Shown: positions 12,659 to 24,040, counted from the first letter of the stretch. The stretch: DNA of 64,000 bases from Hermatobates lingyangjiaoensis (GCA_026182355.1 JAPFBL010000047.1:992001-1056000); one strand, 5' to 3'. A program made the numbers and translations. The notes: generated by a model from the letters alone, not told the origin.

Positions 12659-13118
12659 TTATAAGTAGCATGAGACAATGTAATAATGTCAATTAATAAT
12701 GCCATTTTAATATTTTTCATTCATCTCTCATTAATGCTTTACTGGGGATCATCACAAATCGAATTATTTTAATTGTTCTTCACATTGGTATATGTTTTTT
12801 TTTTACTTAGTATCATTTTATTTTCTTTAGTTCGTTCCTGATGTCATTTTTTGTTCACTGTTGATTGTTTTTTTTAATAACACATCATTAATTGTAAATG
12901 TTGTTGCCTTGAACATGAAATTTGTGATAGGGAATTTTTTTATGTTTAATTCGTTTTATATAAGCAGGTGAAATCGTTGGTAACACTAAGAGTCGTAAAG
13001 GAGTAATTAGGTAGATCTGTGGTAAGAAAGGGCAAAGGCAGCCAAAGGGCCGACTAGGTTAGTTTGTAATGGAATTAAAGTGGTCTTGCTTGCTAAGTTA
13101 AGAGGGAAATGAGCTTAC
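12659..13118. other. Intron sequence downstream of the HRD exon donor
   Basis: AT-rich non-coding DNA in the DDR intron; nothing recognisable. Confidence 0.45.
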
Positions 13119-13211
13119 CTAGAGGCTAAGTCTCTGTGGACCAACTCCATGGACTCCAAGTATTTCATGCCGGAGGCCACCTGGGTCGCCATATAGATGA
13201 GACACCCATAG
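13119..13211 (-). CDS. Ddr: DDR exon: kinase alpha-E and HRD catalytic loop
   Basis: This 93-bp exon lies between the acceptor TTGTTTCAG (13212) and the donor GTAAGC (13118). It reads [20 protein letters not shown] followed by [14 protein letters not shown] carries the catalytic aspartate; the expected next residues (RN, then the activation loop with DFG) must lie on an exon beyond the left edge of the window, as I found none in 1-13118. [13 protein letters not shown] is very close to the DDR sequence FMATQIASGMKYL. The exon is isolated: its upstream neighbour is 29.8 kb away and the intron carries PLEs, SINEs, a Helitron and a hAT MITE. It could be missed by automatic annotation because of that distance. 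Phase matches exactly. Confidence 0.92.
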   Translation of the reverse strand, partial: LWVSHLYGDPGGLRHEILGVHGVGPQRLSL

Positions 13212-13520
13212 CTGAAACAAATACAAACATTTCAAGGTCAACATGATAGTCATACCAATTTATTCTCCTTCAAAATTAGGAAATTATATTACGTCTTCAC
13301 CACATTGAATTTATTTTACGAAGCGTTTCGAACACTTAGTGTTTATCATCAGGCACATCTGCCTCAGAAGGGATGTTCGTTCAGTGATTGAGGCGTTAAC
13401 AGACACTCATAGTGTTTTATTTCGTTTATATATATATACATATTTAAAAACGTTATGTCTGATTTCACCTTAGTTAACTTCGTTGAATATTTCTCGAAAC
13501 TTCGAAATCTTTTCTTTTAC

Positions 13521-13545
13521 GAATATATATATATATATATATATA
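13521..13545. repeat. (TA)n microsatellite
   Basis: TA dinucleotide tract immediately before a hammerhead-like motif (13579-13606). A second, imperfect TA tract is at 13673-13717. Confidence 0.9.
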
Positions 13546-13578
13546 GTTAGCTTCAGCTACTCAAAGGGACTACTTCTA

Positions 13579-13606
13579 CCCGATGACGACGACTGTCGAA
13601 ATATCG
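13579..13606 (+). ncRNA. Hammerhead-like motif
   Basis: CCGATGA, one base, stem GAC / GTC with a 4-base loop, then GAAA. A sister copy at 16229-16257 has CCGATGA, GAC / GTT (G-U pairing kept) and GAAA. Confidence 0.4.
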
Positions 13607-13715
13607 TTGTGAGTCTTTTGTGTGTATCTTTATTTGTTTTTTTTCTCTTTCATGTGTTAACTATAATTTATTATATATATATATATATTTATTAATATAT
13701 ATATATTAATATATA

Positions 13716-15070
13716 TCATGATTTGTTTTCTTGACCCAATATTTATATGATGTAATTTTCTTGAGGTTTGAGGTCCAATGATTAAAACTAGTCCATTTGC
13801 CGACGTTTCGACATATATTTATGTCATCTTCAGGGCTACAACATGATTGTTTTACAATTAGCACTACTATTACTACTATTTGGTAATTTATTACATTTTA
13901 ATATGTTCGGTAACAAAGAGGAATTTTTTGATAAACAATTATTACGACTATGGATTATTTTGTTATACATTAACATAAGGATATTGTTATAATTACTCTA
14001 TTGCTTTAGAATTATTGCATAAGTATAGAGATCACTATTTGATTACCTTGGAAATCTGTTTATGTTGCAGCATTCTTCTTTAATACTGTTTCATGATGGT
14101 TACTATTTGTTTTCTGGGAGGTTTCTTTACGGTTATGTTCTGTTTTGCTTGTTTGAGTACACAGTGTTTTTTTTCCCCATATTTTTTTTCCTATTTTTAT
14201 TTTTTTTTTGTTTTGTTTTTTTTTTATATTATTTTTACTGGGTTGCCTATTCTTCATTTGTTAGTCCCTATGGTTTGTTTTCTTGTATTGTGTAAAAATG
14301 TTTGTATAAATTTGGCTAAATTTTTCTATGTCTGTTCTAGAGTTGCAAGTGTTTTTCGTTTGTCCTATGTGTATTATTTCCTTTACTAGTCTCTTTTGTG
14401 TGTGTTTTTCTTTGTCTATTATATGTGGGTTTTGAAAGTCAAAATTATGTTTTTGTGTGTTGGCATGTTTAGCTAGGGCGCATGTTATTTTTTGTCCTGT
14501 AATGTCTGATTTATGCTGTGAAATCCTGTTTGCTAAGTATTGGCTGGTTTGCCCTATATATTTTGTATCACAGTCGTTGCAGTTAATTTGATAGACTATA
14601 TTGCTGTTTTGTAATGTAGAGGTTTTAGATTTAAGTTTGGAGAAAACTAAACTATTTAGTGTTTTGTTGTTTTTGTGTGCAATTTTGCAATGTATAGTGT
14701 CTTTTAACGTTTTTTTTTAATCTTTCCGAGAGGCCTTTTACATACGTAAGGCTGATGTATTTTATATTGTTTGTTCCTGGGTTCATGTTAATGTTGTGAG
14801 AGTCTGGCTGTGTTGTCTTTATGTCCTTTGCGTTTACGTCCGTGCGACTGTTTGAAATTGTTGTTATATTGTTATTTCGTTGCCTGTGGTCTCCATTATC
14901 ATTATGCTGTGTGTGTAGGTTGCAACTGTGTGTAATAATTTTATTTATTAGACCTTTAGGAAAATTATTATTAAGCAGTATGGATTTTACTAGGGTTATA
15001 TTTTTACTATGGAATTTGGGGTCACTGAGGCTGAGGGCTCTATGTTTTAACGCGATAGCTGTGTTCGCAC
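13716..15070 (-). mobile_element. Penelope-like element, 5'-truncated copy (left arm of head-to-head pair)
   Basis: Minus-strand 3' half of a PLE. From 15070 downwards it encodes RALSLSDPKFHSKNITLVKS, LLNNNFPKGLINKI, a linker, then YISLTYVKGLSERLKK. These segments are the usual PLE region between the reverse transcriptase and the endonuclease. A one-base gain in a homopolymer near 14710 (nine T, versus eight A in the other copy) shifts the frame, after which the GIY-YIG part continues to a stop near 14261. The 3' tail carries a hammerhead-like motif at 13801-13836 and ends at TTGACCCAATATTTATATGA. It is non-functional because it is truncated and frameshifted. Confidence 0.85.
13801..13836 (-). 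ncRNA. Hammerhead-like motif in PLE 3' tail (left copy)
   Basis: On the minus strand: CTGAAGA, one base, a 5-bp stem GACAT / ATGTC, then GAAAC. It matches the hammerhead core CUGANGA...GAAA except for the extra base after CTGAAGA. Confidence 0.45.
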
Positions 15071-15125
15071 GGACGTAAACGCAAAGGACATACAGACAAC
15101 ACAGCCAGACTCTCACAACATTAAC

Positions 15126-15650
15126 ATGAACCCAGGAACAAACAATATAAAATACATCAGCCTTACGTATGTAAAAGGCCTCTCGGAAAGATTAAAAAAA
15201 ACGTTAAAAGACACTATACATTGCAAAATTGCACACAAAAACAACAAAACACTAAATAGTTTAGTTTTCTCCAAACTTAAATCTAAAACCTCTACATTAC
15301 AAAACAGCAATATAGTCTATCAAATTAACTGCAACGACTGTGATACAAAATATATAGGGCAAACCAGCCAATACTTAGCAAACAGGATTTCACAGCATAA
15401 ATCAGACATTACAGGACAAAAAATAACATGCGCCCTAGCTAAACATGCCAACACACAAAAACATAATTTTGACTTTCAAAACCCACATATAATAGACAAA
15501 GAAAAACACACACAAAAGAGACTAGTAAAGGAAATAATACACATAGGACAAACGAAAAACACTTGCAACTCTAGAACAGACATAGAAAAATTTAGCCAAA
15601 TTTATACAAACATTTTTACACAATACAAGAAAACAAACCATAGGGACTAA
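15126..15650 (+). CDS. PLE C-terminal fragment with GIY-YIG endonuclease domain
   Basis: This 174-codon open frame is the C-terminal part of a Penelope-type polyprotein, which joins a reverse transcriptase to a GIY-YIG nuclease that nicks target DNA. The N-terminal YISLTYVKGLSERLKK is the linker. The nuclease follows: VYQINCNDC (GIY-like strand with the CxxC expected in PLEs), KYIGQT (YIG motif), then LANRISQHKSDI with the conserved Arg and His. A C-terminal EKHTQKRLVKE segment follows. The frame ends in a proper stop. The reverse transcriptase is missing, so this piece cannot mobilise itself. The methionine at 15126 is simply the first in frame. Confidence 0.85.
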   Translation: MNPGTNNIKYISLTYVKGLSERLKKTLKDTIHCKIAHKNNKTLNSLVFSKLKSKTSTLQNSNIVYQINCNDCDTKYIGQTSQYLANRISQHKSDITGQKITCALAKHANTQKHNFDFQNPHIIDKEKHTQKRLVKEIIHIGQTKNTCNSRTDIEKFSQIYTNIFTQYKKTNHRD

Positions 15651-16076
15651 CAAATGAAGAATAGGCAACCCAGTAAAAATAATATAAAAAAAAAACAAAA
15701 AAAAAAAAAATAAAAATAGGAAAAAAAAATATGGGGAAAAAAAACACTGTGTACTCAAACAAGCAAAACAGAACATAACCGTAAAGAAACCTCCCAGAAA
15801 ACAAATAGTAACCATCATGAAACAGTATTAAAGAAGAATGCTGCAACATAAACAGATTTCCAAGGTAATCAAATAGTGATCTCTATACTTATGCAATAAT
15901 TCTAAAGCAATAGACTAATTATAACAATATCCTTATGTTAATGTATAACAAAATAATCCATAGTCGTAATAATTGTTTATCAAAAAATTCCTCTTTGTTA
16001 CCGAACATATTAAAATGTAATAAATTACCAAATAGTAGTAATAGTAGTGCTAATTGTAAAACAATCATGTTGTAGC

Positions 16077-16113
16077 CCTGAAGATGACATAAATATATGT
16101 CGAAACGTCGGCA
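16077..16113 (+). ncRNA. Hammerhead-like motif in PLE 3' tail (right copy)
   Basis: Same motif as in the left copy: CTGAAGA, T, GACAT-loop-ATGTC, GAAAC. A third copy at about 22777-22797 has lost GAAAC by deletion and now reads ATGTCGGCAA. Confidence 0.45.
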
Positions 16114-16163
16114 AATGGACTAGTTTTAATCATTGGACCTCAAACCTCAAGAAAATTACATCA

Positions 16164-16398
16164 TATATATATATATATATATATATCAGTAGCAGTTTGC
16201 TTCTCAACGCGAGTACTTCGCACTTCTTCCCGATGACGACGGATGTTGAAATATCGAAGTGAGTTCTGTAGTGTCTTTCTGTGTTCTTTTCTCTGTGTTA
16301 AAGTGTACATATATATAAAAATATATACAATTAAAAGAAACGGTCCCGCGGACTTTTTTAAATAAAATAAATTCAAAACAAAGGAAACACACAGACAT
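16164..16398 (+). repeat. (TA)n tract followed by a hammerhead-like unit
   Basis: TA tract 16162-16186, then AGTAGCAG...GAGTACTTC and the motif CCGATGA-C-GAC...GTT-GAAA at 16229-16257. Most of it parallels 13545-13660 (TAGTTAGCTTCAGCTACTC...CCGATGACGA). The PLE pair therefore seems to sit between two members of one small repeat family. Confidence 0.5.
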
Positions 16399-16399
16399 A

Positions 16400-17919
16400 A
16401 CTCACATCGATATTTCGACCAATTTTATCGAATTGGCCCAATTTTAGTTGCCTGCCTATAACTAAAATTTGTGCTAAATAATAAACAAGCCTAACTTTCC
16501 AACTTAAGAACAGCACTATATGTGAAATCTAATATGTTTGGGCATTTGAAAACAATGGCATATTAGTATAGAAGACGGCAGGTGCAGTCTGTAATGATTT
16601 AGGGCAAGCAGTTGAATTTCAATTTATTAAACTATCTTGAAAAAGAGATACAAATATTTTGAAAATTACTTTTCTATTACAGTAGATTAGCCGTGTGATG
16701 AAACTCATAGGTGTTTCTCATTCTATCATGAATACCTGTCCTTTTTTATAGAAAAAGTGTGGGATTTTTCTATTTTGTTCTCGTATATATCCTTCTCAGT
16801 GGACGTTGAATCAAGTGGTGATATACTATCCTTCAACTTTTTTAACTTCCCTTAAAATTTCTTCAAATTATCCTATATTTATAAAAACAAACATTGAGTG
16901 TTTTTATCTTTTTTCGTTATTTTTTAAATAAATTAGCAGTAGCCTCATAAAAACACGAAATGTTCAGCAATGTAACTTTACTGTTATTAGATATTTTTTA
17001 TAAAATTGTAAAGTTCTACTATAATATTTATGTTTACAATATTGTAATGATAAACATTCATTTTTGGAAAATCATGTATGAATAATTGTTAACAATGCAA
17101 CACTTTTCAAACACCTAGTTTTCTGTTTTAAGTTTATATACAATACTAATTTAATTACTATAATGTATTATATAGTAAAATTATAAATGTAAATATGGCA
17201 CGTGAATGATATATCACAGGGCCGTAACACAATTTCAATTCTTACTTTTCCAAATTCCTCGTCATTAATAAAACGATTTGGGTCATGCTGAATTATTTTT
17301 AATTCAACATAGGGTTTTTCATTTTCGTCACCTAATAAGTCTTTATGCTTGTAGAATTGATACTCTATAAGACCTAATTATTATACTATCATGTACCTGA
17401 GCTATTCGTCAAAATGTTCTATATCTTACTTACCAGTATTTAAAGGTAGTTCAAAACTATTTTAATGGTTTAGTTGTGTAGATTTTGAATCCATTGATTA
17501 CGGTTCACTTCCTCGTTCACATATCGTTAAATTTCGCTTCCCATAGCACATTTCTGACTTCTCTCTGGAAGCAAGTATGTCTCCTCAAACTTAAATATAT
17601 GAATTTCTAACATTATTATTCTAGGTTTGGTCACACTACAATGTTTATTGTGAACCCTGAGGAAGAATATCACTTGTTCAAAAAACGTAGGAATGTTTTC
17701 CACAATTCTAATTATGGGTAAATACTACAAAATAAATGAATAAACAGTTTGTGAAGTAGATGTTAATACTATATAGTTAAACATTTATAAGAAACGTAAA
17801 TTGGATTGATGCGTTTTTGTTCATTATTTTACATAATGATTTCGGTATTGAATGAGTAGATAGGTAACTATACCACTGTCTACATGGCTAAAATACCAGC
17901 CTGATAGTAAGCAGTGATT
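16400..17919. other. Non-coding intron DNA
   Basis: AT-rich, without open frames above background or recognised repeats. Confidence 0.4.
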
Positions 17920-17924
17920 TATGC

Positions 17925-18215
17925 CTATCTGATATGGAAAAAAGCCAATATCTAGCATGCTATGAAGAGTTCACAGTCTGTGCAACTAGAACAGACCAGA
18001 TAGCGTACGACCAAGGAGAGATTTGTAATCTCTCTCCATGAGTCGTTCAATTAGCTACTAAAGGCTGCTCCCAATGACACTCTGATGGGGTCCGATTAAC
18101 TACTAGTAGAAAGCCCTGGTCCGGGGTAATGCGCATTGCCCTCTTCGGAGGGGGACAAACCGAATTTTTAAAAATTCCCTCGTAGTCCTAAAACTGTAAG
18201 GCAGTATAGGAAGCC
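17925..18215. repeat. GC-richer non-coding block, probable old repeat
   Basis: This 290-bp stretch stands out from its AT-rich surroundings by composition (for example CCCTGGTCCGGGGTAATGCG and CTCTTCGGAGGGGG). No open frame. It could be a truncated LINE or SINE of a family without another copy here. Confidence 0.3.
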
Positions 18216-18456
18216 TGTCCACTCATACTTAGATATAATTTTTAACTCCCTCATTTAAAAAAGAAACGTGCAATATGATTTTTTTGATGTGCCTCAAAAA
18301 TTTTGTAAGAATCAAGAAATCCTGAAACATAAGTTTGAAATGTTCGATTCTACTCTTTGGAAGTACAGTGATATTAAAGGAAACTAAGATGAGGTGTTTA
18401 AAATCGACAAAAAATATCATTGGCGGCTTGTATCTAACGATATTTTCTTAGTTTGT

Positions 18457-18808
18457 TTTATGTCAGCTAGGTTAGGTTAGGTTGCAGTGGCAGTCCCACA
18501 AGGGAACACACTTAGGCCAAGCATTGGCCCTTTGTGATACCATACAATGAAGATTGATTCTACAGTGGGAGTCCTAAATTTTGCCTAACTCAAGTGTATT
18601 TAGAGTAGGTAGGGATCTTTAAGAGTACCTGACATCGTACAGGCTCGGGGCCGACAGTTTAACGTCCTTCTCCGAGGCACGACGTGCTCAGATTTATTCA
18701 CCTCCCGCGTGAATAAATCGAGGGCCAGGTGGAGATCGAACCCCGGTCCTATCAGTTCAGAGGCGAGCACGTAACCACGGAGCTAGCCTGACCGCTTTAT
18801 GTCAGCTA
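18457..18808 (-). mobile_element. Intact tRNA-derived SINE with 13-bp target duplication
   Basis: The element spans 18470-18795 on the minus strand. It is flanked by the direct repeat TTTATGTCAGCTA at 18457-18469 and 18796-18808. The tRNA-like head lies at high coordinates (GCTAGCTCCGTGGTTACGTG on the minus strand). The tail at low coordinates reads GGTTAGGTTAGGTTGCAG on the plus strand, that is (AACCT)n on the minus strand. Confidence 0.93.
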
Positions 18809-20489
18809 ACTTGAAATAAATAGATGTGCCAATCACTTCGGCTCTTCTCTGTCGAATCTAATTTCAAAAAATAATGAACATTTTACTCTAATTGTGAAAA
18901 AAGTGTACCTAATTACTCACGTCAGTATTTTAAAGGTAAAGAACATTTATTAGTTGATGAAATAACTTTCACTAAAATAAATACTTCATTGATAAGCATG
19001 TACTTCTTTTATATAAACTTTGAACGCGCATTTTCTACTAATACAGTTCTGACAGGTACAAAATAAAATTAATTAAAAAAACATGCTGAATTTGCATGTG
19101 AACATATATTCCATGATTTTGATAATATGAACTTTGTTATAACTGTTGTGCCTAGCTATGTTCGATAAAAAAAAACCACCCCTCAAGAGAATATTTTATA
19201 TGAAATATAAACTAAAAGTTGGTTTTCCCCTATATGTGGATTACTTGTATAATTGAAAATGCCACAACTAATCTGATTTCAGTTATAAAGAACTTCAATT
19301 TACAGGAACCGAAGTTTATATTTAAATTGAAATATCAATCAATTTTCCTGCTTTTATTTCAGTCTTTTAGTTACAAGAGAGCTTTAATTTCATAAGTGGG
19401 TTTTATACTATAATGTTGATGGGTGCCAATTTTTTTTATATTTCCTCTTTTTTTTTTACAAATTACTTTAATGGACGAATGTTGGTTGAGAATATAAGGG
19501 ATATAGAAAAAGTGGGCAACAAGCAGACAGGAATAAAATGAGTGATGTTTCTGGATGGGTGCTTTTTTTAGTAGATTAAAAGGGTCAGTTATATTGGAGG
19601 CGGTGGGCCTAACTCCGGCTGTTTTTATTTCATATTCTCGCCTCACCCCTGGTCTCCTGCTTATATGGCCCTACAATATGACACCAAAACTTTCCTCTCC
19701 AAATCCACTAGCTTCATTTTATCGCATAAATATCCCTTTAATAATTTGCACAATGTAAAAAGCACCTACTTAGCTATAGCTTGTTTCATAATTGTTTTCA
19801 AAGAATGGAAGTCAGTTTAATAAAAAAAAAAAAAAAGAATGCTGTTTAATATAAATAAAATAGTTGCTATACATTTTAGAATTAGGTCAAGTTTTTCAGC
19901 AGGATGAAAGTCACTGAAATACAAATGTGATTATTTTAGTTTATTCACAAATATGTCTTCCTTGTGTCTTTAATCAATACCAACTACATTAGTAGATATT
20001 GATTAACTTTCAGCCTGAAAGAGAGATTCTGTTGCGTCTGATCTTAGCTCTCAAGCATTTTTGAATATTTTTGAGTTTGAAATAGTTTTATAATTTGTAA
20101 AACTGTTTAAAGAACCTTCATAAGGCGTCCTCTAAGATACGGTATTTTTTTGATTTATTAAACACAAAATTAAAGGTAGTAACAATATATGATTAAAACG
20201 GATTGAATTAAACCTAACAAATAAACCAAAAAAATTTACTGAGAGCAAAACATTCAATTGTCTTGACCAGAGTTTACAGATAACAGAGTAACTTAGAGAT
20301 TCTCCTGTACAGGTGAAACCAGGTAATAACAGTGTTACTCTGAAGGACGACGAGAAAGTTCATATTTCTCTGTTCAAACTGCGTTCCGGATTTAAGTCCA
20401 CATTAAGCAAAAACTTAAACAAATCATTGATACCTAGATGTATTAAATTATATTTTAATGGTAAAATATAATATACTCGGAACGCTATA
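18809..20489. other. Non-coding intron DNA with one GC-richer island
   Basis: Mostly AT-rich. Positions 19545-19755 are GC-richer (GGAGGCGGTGGGCCTAACTC, CGCCTCACCCCTGGTCTCC) and carry overlapping short frames on both strands with no family features. It may be a conserved non-coding element or an old transposon piece. Confidence 0.35.
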
Positions 20490-20657
20490 AAAACTGTTTG
20501 TTTATCCTAGACTAAGAGATCACCTGCTATACTTGTCGAATTTTTTACATTTTTTTTCATTGTTTACATTGACTTAGAAATTTTTTGAGCGAATCCACTG
20601 AGATAAAATTGATATTTATAAAGGAACAATTTAAATTGTTTATTGACTTATATGAGA

Positions 20658-22034
20658 CTAGCAAACGTACCCGTCTTTGACGGAATCAAAAATTGTATTA
20701 TACTTGGTATTCCAAAATATCAATTATAGTATTATACTAATACTATAATTAGAAATTATAGAATAGTAGAAAATACCATTATTAGTACAGTGTTAAACAA
20801 ATGCCTCTGTATACACTACATTTGCTGTCTGTCCTTCAGGTTCACGGAAGAACAAACAGTTGGAACCTCTGACTCTTGAGCAAGTAAACTATAGTTGACC
20901 ATGTGAGAAAAACTTGGTCTCGCTAACTTGAATTCCTGCGTTAGATAAAGTCTCCCTTTGCGACTTAGTTAACGTCATTGCGAAATAGACTCTCAAAGGA
21001 CTTTGCAATCATTTCAACGGAAACAGACAGTGGCTCGGAATCAATGGTATGCGTGGTATACACACAGACTCCCCAATACCACATCCAGTCATTATGACCG
21101 TCTCTATGGCATATCTGTGTAGAGCACGAACTCAGAGTCGTGTCCCGTTGCACAGTTTTGGGGCACTCATGTTTCGTAACATGAAATTTGTTACTGCTAC
21201 TAAATTGTAGCATGATTGGTGCTCCTACTTTAAGTTTTTACTCATGAGCAGGCAGTCCAGGAGAAATAAATTCAGAGTCAAGAAATTCAATTAGATAATG
21301 AACTGCTTCTTCATCATTAATCCAATCTCTTTACTGACTTGTATGTTCTTTCCTCGTATGATATAGCGTAAGAACTTGTTTGTTGATTTTTCCTGCCTGT
21401 TCATATTAAGAGTTGAGAATTGCTCGTTTACAAAACTATTTATTCGTAATAGATGGTATATCCTCAACTCTGGGAAACACTTTTTCAAAGATGTCAAATA
21501 CATCATTATATTCATATGCTCCAATGAAATTAAAATCAACTAACAATACCTACTTGCCACACCTGTGTATTTTCAAAACAAACTTGTCTGTGAAGTTAGG
21601 GAAATACGCTTAAATCCCTATAACTTCGTTTCTGTACTGAATTATGAATCTATTTAGAGCCCGTATTTTAAGTTAGGCATACTAAAATCCAGTGTCAAAG
21701 TTTCAGCTCGCCATGTCTTATGGTGGCTGAGTTTACTTGTGACAAACGTTTTTGCTTTAAACGTCCATAACTTCACTTCTACGTTGAATTTCAAAATAAT
21801 TCAGAGCCTATATTTTAAGTTAGATTTACTCAAATCTACTGTAAAAGTTTCAGCTTGATATGTGTTATGGTAGCTGAGTTTACTTGTGACAAAGTTTTGT
21901 GGAAAAACAGACAAACCGACAGAAATTTTTCTAAGGGTGGATTCGGTTTTTCCAATGTATGAAACGTAAAGAAAACTTGAAATGAGTCAGTTCTAAGCAA
22001 TGTACAGACAAAATCATTATTTTATTTATATAGA
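20658..22034 (-). mobile_element. Helitron (degenerate helicase relic) with exact ends
   Basis: On the minus strand the insert begins TCTATATAA (22034 downward) and ends CGTTTGCTAG (20658). It sits between A (20657) and T (22035). A hairpin CCGTC-AAA-GACGG (20671-20683) lies about 10 nt inside the CTAG end. TC start, CTAG end, 3' hairpin and A/T target are the full set of Helitron end features, and repeat B copy 1 supplies the empty site. Inside are broken pieces of the Helitron PIF1-like helicase: PKLCNGTRL in one frame near 21155, and a degraded FSHGQLYV-like segment near 20890. Frameshifts and stops show it is dead. Only the C-terminal helicase end is left. Confidence 0.9.
20830..21213 (-). 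pseudogene. Helitron helicase C-terminus, broken
   Basis: One open frame (21213-20965) begins MLQFSSSNKF and carries VCVYTTHTIDSEPLSVSVEM. The homologous relic at 53236 has VWVYTTHTIHSEQLTVSIQT. Comparing the two shows at least one frameshift: the Helitron motif PKLCNGTRL is only legible in another frame. Stops interrupt the terminal KSQG / FSHGQLYV region. Confidence 0.7.
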
Positions 22035-22612
22035 TGTAAGAGGAATAATATTGTGCAGGAAAATGATAACACTCACTCAGAAAAAATTCGTATATATGTT
22101 ATTTGACAAAGGGGAAGGAAAATAATCTTATTAAATACTAAGAAGCCATAAAATTCCCAGTATAATAATTCTGTAAAAAACCAAAAATGTAAAAGATATT
22201 TCAAAATTGAAATCTTTCGTTTAGAGATTAAAAAATGTAATTATCGTACATCTTTAATTATAAATCACCTTAAAACAACATTATCTTCGCTGTTTATGAT
22301 GTTTTTCAGAGAAAACAAGGGCATTTTCCTGTTTTAAATTTGAAAATTTTACTTAAATATTCAATGTAGAAGGATGTCAAGTAAACGATGTAAAAAATCC
22401 ACTGGCTATTTGAACAAAAGCCATGTTCTCTTGTAGGAGAATATTTCGTATCAAGAAATGTTCATTTGGTTTTTCAAAAATATTATTACTGCTGTAGTTA
22501 TACTAATGAAATTATTTGCATCAGCTGTGTGATGTACAAAATTAAGCTTATATATTGATATGTCCTTCAATCACTATCTGTACTACCTCAGGAATGAAAG
22601 GCTAATAATCAT

Positions 22613-22900
22613 ATCCTTATATCAATATCCTTATGTCAATGTGAAAAAAAATCCATAGTCGAAATAACTGATTTATGAATCAATTCCTTTCTGTTTCTGT
22701 ACATGTAAAATGTAATAAATAACCAAAATAGTAGTAATAGTAGTGGTAATTGCAAAACAATCATGTTGTAGCCCTGAAGATGACATAAATATATGTCGGC
22801 AAAAGGACTAGTTTAAAATCATTAGACCTCAACACTTAAAAAAAATTACATCATATAAATATTGGGTCAAGAAAACAAATCATGAATATTCATATATATA
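22613..22900 (+). mobile_element. PLE 3'-end fragment (same family as 13.7-16.2 kb)
   Basis: It matches 15930-16163 and continues to TTGGGTCAAGAAAACAAATC, which is the outer end of the left PLE copy. It includes CTGAAGATGACATAAATATA with a deleted GAAA box. It directly abuts repeat B copy 3 and is followed by a TA-rich palindromic tract. Confidence 0.75.
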
Positions 22901-23130
22901 GTAATATAGTATAGTATATTATAGTACTATAGTATTATATACTATAGTACTATATTGATTTGTGTATTAAAACAATAACACATACCTATATTTACACACA
23001 ATGTGACAAATTAATTTAGAATACAGAATAATGTGCTCGTTATGTATCAAATAGTATATATAATATAGTATATATAGTATAGTATATAATATAGTAATAT
23101 AATAATATATATATATATATATATATAAGT
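22901..23130. repeat. TA/TAG-rich palindromic tract
   Basis: Simple sequence of ATAG, TATA and TAGTAC words, including the palindrome ATAGTACTATAGTATTATA-like block at 22918-22955 and (TA)n at 23106-23127. It could extrude as a cruciform. Confidence 0.7.
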
Positions 23131-23625
23131 CATTCCATATATCTCCTTAAAGAAAAAAGTAAAATAGTGTCTTATTTAAAGAGATTAAGTGAACCAATAA
23201 ATGACGTAATTGAAATGATGTTGCTTGAGTGACGTCATCTGCAAGTCATGCACATCGTGCACTATGATTGGTCAGTTCAGAATACGACTGTGTAGTGTTC
23301 TAACACATCTGCCATAATGAAATATTATTCTCTGAAAAGAACAATATTCCTGAATATTTAAACAAATCGTAAGTACGACCGTTTCTGCAACTATTTGTAG
23401 GTATATTTTTAACAATAAATTAGTTCAATAATAATAATAATAAATAAATAATTAGATGACAATTTCTTAGTGATTATGTTTAACCAAATGGCTACTTCAG
23501 TTATAGGTTAGCGTCCTTTCTTAAAAAAAATTATATTAAAATCAATAATGCATACCTATATTTATACACAATGTGACAAAGTAATTAAAAATACAGAATA
23601 ATGTGTTCGTTATTTATCAAAATGT
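22966..23625. repeat. Pair of ~85-bp direct repeats
   Basis: 22966-23050 and 23538-23622 share CATACCTATATTTA, ACACAATGTGACAAA and ATACAGAATAATGTG at high identity, about 570 bp apart. The interval holds the (TA)n tract and a GC-richer segment (GATGTTGCTTGAGTGACGTC). Either a segmental duplication or short terminal direct repeats of an unknown element. Confidence 0.6.
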
Positions 23626-24040
23626 CAAACAAATATTCTACAAGAAATAAATTATTGAAATAATTAGAATTTCATTTTAAATTATTAAAGTTAATGGAAT
23701 ATATTACTCTCTAATATTATGTGTAACTCTTTCAGTTTGAATTCAATAATAGTTATCATTGTTTTTATGATTATAGTTGTTTCATGTTTAATACAATTAA
23801 CTATTTCAATTCAGTTATTAGTATTAATTTTGTTATACAATGTAATGATGTATCATTTAACGTTAATTTTAGTAATTACTGGCATATTCTTTTTATTAAT
23901 AAATAAAAATCATTCTTTATAATCATATAATGGAAAATTACGTTAACTAAAACTGATTTTGAAAAAATATGAGAACATAATACAGGACTAAAACCATGGC
24001 TACAATAACCTTGTCCATAGAACAAGCTCAGCATTTTACA

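Larger units (their letters stand above)
15065..16163 (+). mobile_element. Penelope-like element, 5'-truncated copy (right arm of head-to-head pair)
   Basis: The plus-strand copy is the inverse of 13740-14850, separated from it by a 214-bp spacer (14851-15064) that belongs to the left copy only. It contains an intact GIY-YIG frame and a 3' tail with a hammerhead-like motif at 16077-16113. The match to other copies stops at TACATCA, where a (TA)n tract starts. The head-to-head arrangement of 5'-truncated copies is a known feature of PLE insertions. Confidence 0.85.
20490..22612. repeat. Interspersed repeat B, copy 3, split by a Helitron
   Basis: 20490-20657 matches 2029-2202 of copy 1 and 22035-22612 matches 2203-2805. 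The two halves are contiguous in copy 1, so the intervening 1377 bp are a clean insertion. Confidence 0.85.

Noticed and set aside
14062..14389. Phe-rich hydrophobic frames (98 and 77 codons), mirrored at 15522-15849
   Set aside because: They lie antisense to the PLE 3' end in a T-run region, and the mirrored copies follow from the palindrome; they are shadows, not membrane proteins.
14821..15310. Frames antisense to the PLE linker and GIY-YIG region
   Set aside because: The opposite strand carries clear PLE motifs; these frames are by-products.
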